Below, in pieces: positions 62,550 to 64,000 of a stretch of 64,000 nucleotides of DNA. Positions within the stretch are counted from its first letter, which is position 1. Each line of letters begins with the position of its first letter. The notes under the pieces are model-generated. The model saw only the letters and a list, made by a program, of their open reading frames with translations, was not told where the DNA came from and did not search any database. This DNA comes from Chloroflexota bacterium. Lineage in GTDB: Bacteria > Chloroflexota > UBA6077 > JACCZL01. The stretch covers positions 12,583 through 76,582 of the forward strand of contig JAUJPG010000019.1 of NCBI GenBank assembly GCA_030447245.1, read 5' to 3'. The translations under genes and the position numbers were made by a program.

Positions 62550-63785
62550 ATGGACCTCCGGCGCATCCTCGTGCCGCTGGACGGGTCCGACCTGGCAGAG
62601 CAGGCGCTGCCGCTGGCCGAGCAGCTCGCCCAACTGGCCGGCAGCGAGCTGACTCTCGCACGCGCGCCGCTGGCCCGCGTCTTCGCTGGCATGGATGCCA
62701 TCGACGCCGACGAGGCTGAGGCGAGCGCAACCAGCGAGGCCGAAGCGTACCTCCACGCCCAGCGCGAGAGGCTCGTCCGACAAGGGATCCGGTGCCAGAT
62801 CGCGACGCCAGTCCCGGTCCACGAGGACCACGGCGTCGGGGTCGGCCAGGTAGTCCGGGCGAGCCTACCATTCCGGCAGTTGGCCGCCGTCTACCGTGAG
62901 GTCGCTGAGGCGATCACCCGTGAGGCCGAGGCCCGCGGTGTCGACCTGATCATGATGGCCTCCCACGGCCGGTCCGGCCTCCGACGCTGGGTCTACGGCA
63001 GCGTCGCCATGGACCTGCTTCGTCAGGCGTCGATCCCGCTGCTGCTGGTCCGTTCGGGCGCCTCGGGCAGGCTGCCCGAAGGTTCCAGTCTCCGCATCCT
63101 GGTCCCTCTGGACGGTTCCGCGTTCGGTGAATCCGCCCTCGACGCCTCGGTCTTGCTCGCCCGCCTACTCGGAGGCTCGCTCGTGCTGATCCAGGTGATC
63201 GCCGAGGGCCATCGCTCCGGACTTGGCCTACTCCTTGGTCCGCTCGGCGACGACGTCACCGAGCACGCCGCGCTCCGAGCGGCGGCGGAGAGCTACCTCG
63301 AGGACGTCAGCAACGCGCTCAGCGCCCGTGGCGTAGCCGCCGATATCCAGGTCGCCGCGGGCGATCCGACGCAGGAGATCCTGAACGGCATGCGGGACCG
63401 CGGCTGCGCGCTGGTCGCCGTCGCCACGCACGGCCGCAGCGGCCTGGCACGGCTCGGCACCGGCAGCGTCGCCGAGGCGGTCATGACCCGCGCGCCGGCA
63501 CCGGTCCTGGTGGTCCACTCGGCCGATCGCAATGATGAGCAGCGGATCGCCCCGCTCGCCGACAATGAAGCGGCGAACGCTCCTTCGCCGTCGCCGATCA
63601 TGGCCGCGCCCAGCGTACCCGTCCGGCTGAGCGGCGCGGAGCTAGAAATCCTTGGCACCGCCCTCCGGATGCTGCGCCAGACGGCCGACCGCCACGAGCA
63701 CCTCGCCGAGCCAATCCAGCAACTCCTGGATAAGCTCGAGGTGGCGGGCGGCGAGCTCCCACCCGAGCCCACCACGAGCCCGTGA
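62550..63785 (+). CDS. Tandem universal stress protein (UspA-type)
   Basis: The 411-residue protein has two Usp domains. Domain 1 starts MDLRRILVPLDGSDLAEQALPLAEQLA and ends DLIMMASHGRSGLRRWVYGSVAMDLLRQASIPLLLVR. Domain 2 starts LRILVPLDGSAFGESALDASVLLARLL and ends LVAVATHGRSGLARLGTGSVAEAVMTRAPAPVLVV. Both have the G-2x-G-9x-G(S/T) ATP-binding pattern. A tail of about 70 residues (PVRLSGAELEILGTALRMLRQTADRHEHLAEPIQQLLDKLE) forms an extra helix. The ATG at 62550 was chosen with GGGAGG upstream. Role: stress or nucleotide sensing. Confidence 0.88.
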   Translation: MDLRRILVPLDGSDLAEQALPLAEQLAQLAGSELTLARAPLARVFAGMDAIDADEAEASATSEAEAYLHAQRERLVRQGIRCQIATPVPVHEDHGVGVGQVVRASLPFRQLAAVYREVAEAITREAEARGVDLIMMASHGRSGLRRWVYGSVAMDLLRQASIPLLLVRSGASGRLPEGSSLRILVPLDGSAFGESALDASVLLARLLGGSLVLIQVIAEGHRSGLGLLLGPLGDDVTEHAALRAAAESYLEDVSNALSARGVAADIQVAAGDPTQEILNGMRDRGCALVAVATHGRSGLARLGTGSVAEAVMTRAPAPVLVVHSADRNDEQRIAPLADNEAANAPSPSPIMAAPSVPVRLSGAELEILGTALRMLRQTADRHEHLAEPIQQLLDKLEVAGGELPPEPTTSP

Positions 63786-63863
63786 CGGCGGCGGACGCGG
63801 AGTCGCCCGCGCACGCCTTGCGAACTTGCCCTGCCTGGATGGACCCCCTGGATGGTGACGGTG

Positions 63864-64000
63864 CTATGACACCCGCGCGCCGGGTGGGATGGCGTCGTCC
63901 ACAGTGATCAGCCCGAACGCCTGGTCAGGCTCGCGGCCGCCGGCGGCGAGCAGCATCCCGCGTGACTCGACCCCGCGGATGCGGGCTGGTTGCAAGTTCG
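63864..64000 (-). CDS. metG: C-terminal tRNA-binding domain of methionyl-tRNA synthetase or stand-alone relative (cut by window edge)
   Basis: Reading leftward from the edge, the last residues are NLQPARIRGVESRGMLLAAGGREPDQAFGLITVDDAIPPGARVS. They match the C-terminal EMAP-type tRNA-binding domain (L-x-G-V-x-S-x-G-M-L-L-A-A, then VPPGxRV). This domain ends MetG in many bacteria, and a stand-alone CsaA/Trbp111-like protein is also possible. Only 45 codons are visible, ending at the TAG at 63864-63866. Confidence 0.7.
   Translation of the reverse strand, partial: NLQPARIRGVESRGMLLAAGGREPDQAFGLITVDDAIPPGARVS

Noticed and set aside
1-64000. tRNA, rRNA, CRISPR, prophage or riboswitch features
   Set aside because: I looked for conserved tRNA arms, rRNA words, regular repeats and phage structural genes and found none I could support by eye; a covariance-model search would be decisive.

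Overview
The window is about 64 kb of GC-rich bacterial DNA (I estimate 65-70% GC by eye). The gene set fits a Chloroflexota genome, perhaps near the Thermomicrobia. The pointers are a class III PHA synthase pair, F420/LLM-type oxidoreductases, a PepT-like M20 peptidase, split acetyl-CoA carboxylase subunits and promoters placed almost on top of start codons. This placement is an inference from gene content; no rRNA or other marker gene is present. I saw no tRNA, rRNA, CRISPR array or phage.

Layout. 1-8.8 kb: pdxA 3' of the window edge, murJ, a GT39-like membrane glycosyltransferase, an orphan helicase N-terminus, a small protein with lgt, a CadC-like ArsR repressor with a CDF metal exporter, and glycerate 2-kinase. 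9-16.8 kb: a damaged stretch with a YfhO-type membrane protein, a GNAT enzyme, a beta-carbonic anhydrase, a HAD hydrolase and a PIG-L deacetylase. All carry frameshifts, with IS5, IS3 and GGDEF relics between them. The stretch also holds a tiny self-contained 16-codon gene. 16.9-21.5 kb: an intact tripartite tricarboxylate transporter operon led by an MmgE/PrpD enzyme. 21.6-29.7 kb: IS630 copies, then a complete dltC-dltD-dltX-dltA-dltB operon for D-alanylation of a cell-surface polymer, then an IS256 relic and a metallo-beta-lactamase gene. The dlt block lies between two perfect 122-bp direct repeats that are pieces of that MBL gene. 29.8-37.7 kb: cytidine deaminase, SDR, LarA-like protein, two tandem D-2-hydroxyacid dehydrogenases, glutamate dehydrogenase, a 2-haloacid dehalogenase-like HAD and an AhpD-like protein. 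37.7-42.3 kb: a compact PHA granule module (PadR regulator, PhaC, PhaE, phasin, PhaB, second reductase). 42.5-54.3 kb: three O-methyltransferases, a broken DNA methyltransferase, an LLM oxidoreductase, and remnants of IS110, IS630 and IS21. These are followed by LOG, PanE, an M20 peptidase and a zinc-finger orphan. 54.7-64 kb: an LLM oxidoreductase, GNAT, a DapA-family aldolase, an IS3 element, accD-accA, an SH3-domain secreted protein, a tandem UspA and the 3' end of a metG-like gene.

How the genes fit together. Several clusters point to uptake and oxidation of organic acids: TctABC with PrpD-like, the DapA-family aldolase, glycerate kinase, D-2-hydroxyacid dehydrogenases, the LarA-like protein and the SDR. 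Surplus acyl units could be stored as PHA and malonyl-CoA made by AccDA. Envelope functions (MurJ, Lgt, GT39, YfhO-type protein, Dlt) recur and suit a monoderm-like cell surface.

Quality note. Frameshifts are numerous at 9-16.8 kb and 42.5-54 kb and inside IS copies, yet nearly absent elsewhere. Genes there are given as broken, but local sequencing error is as likely as true decay.
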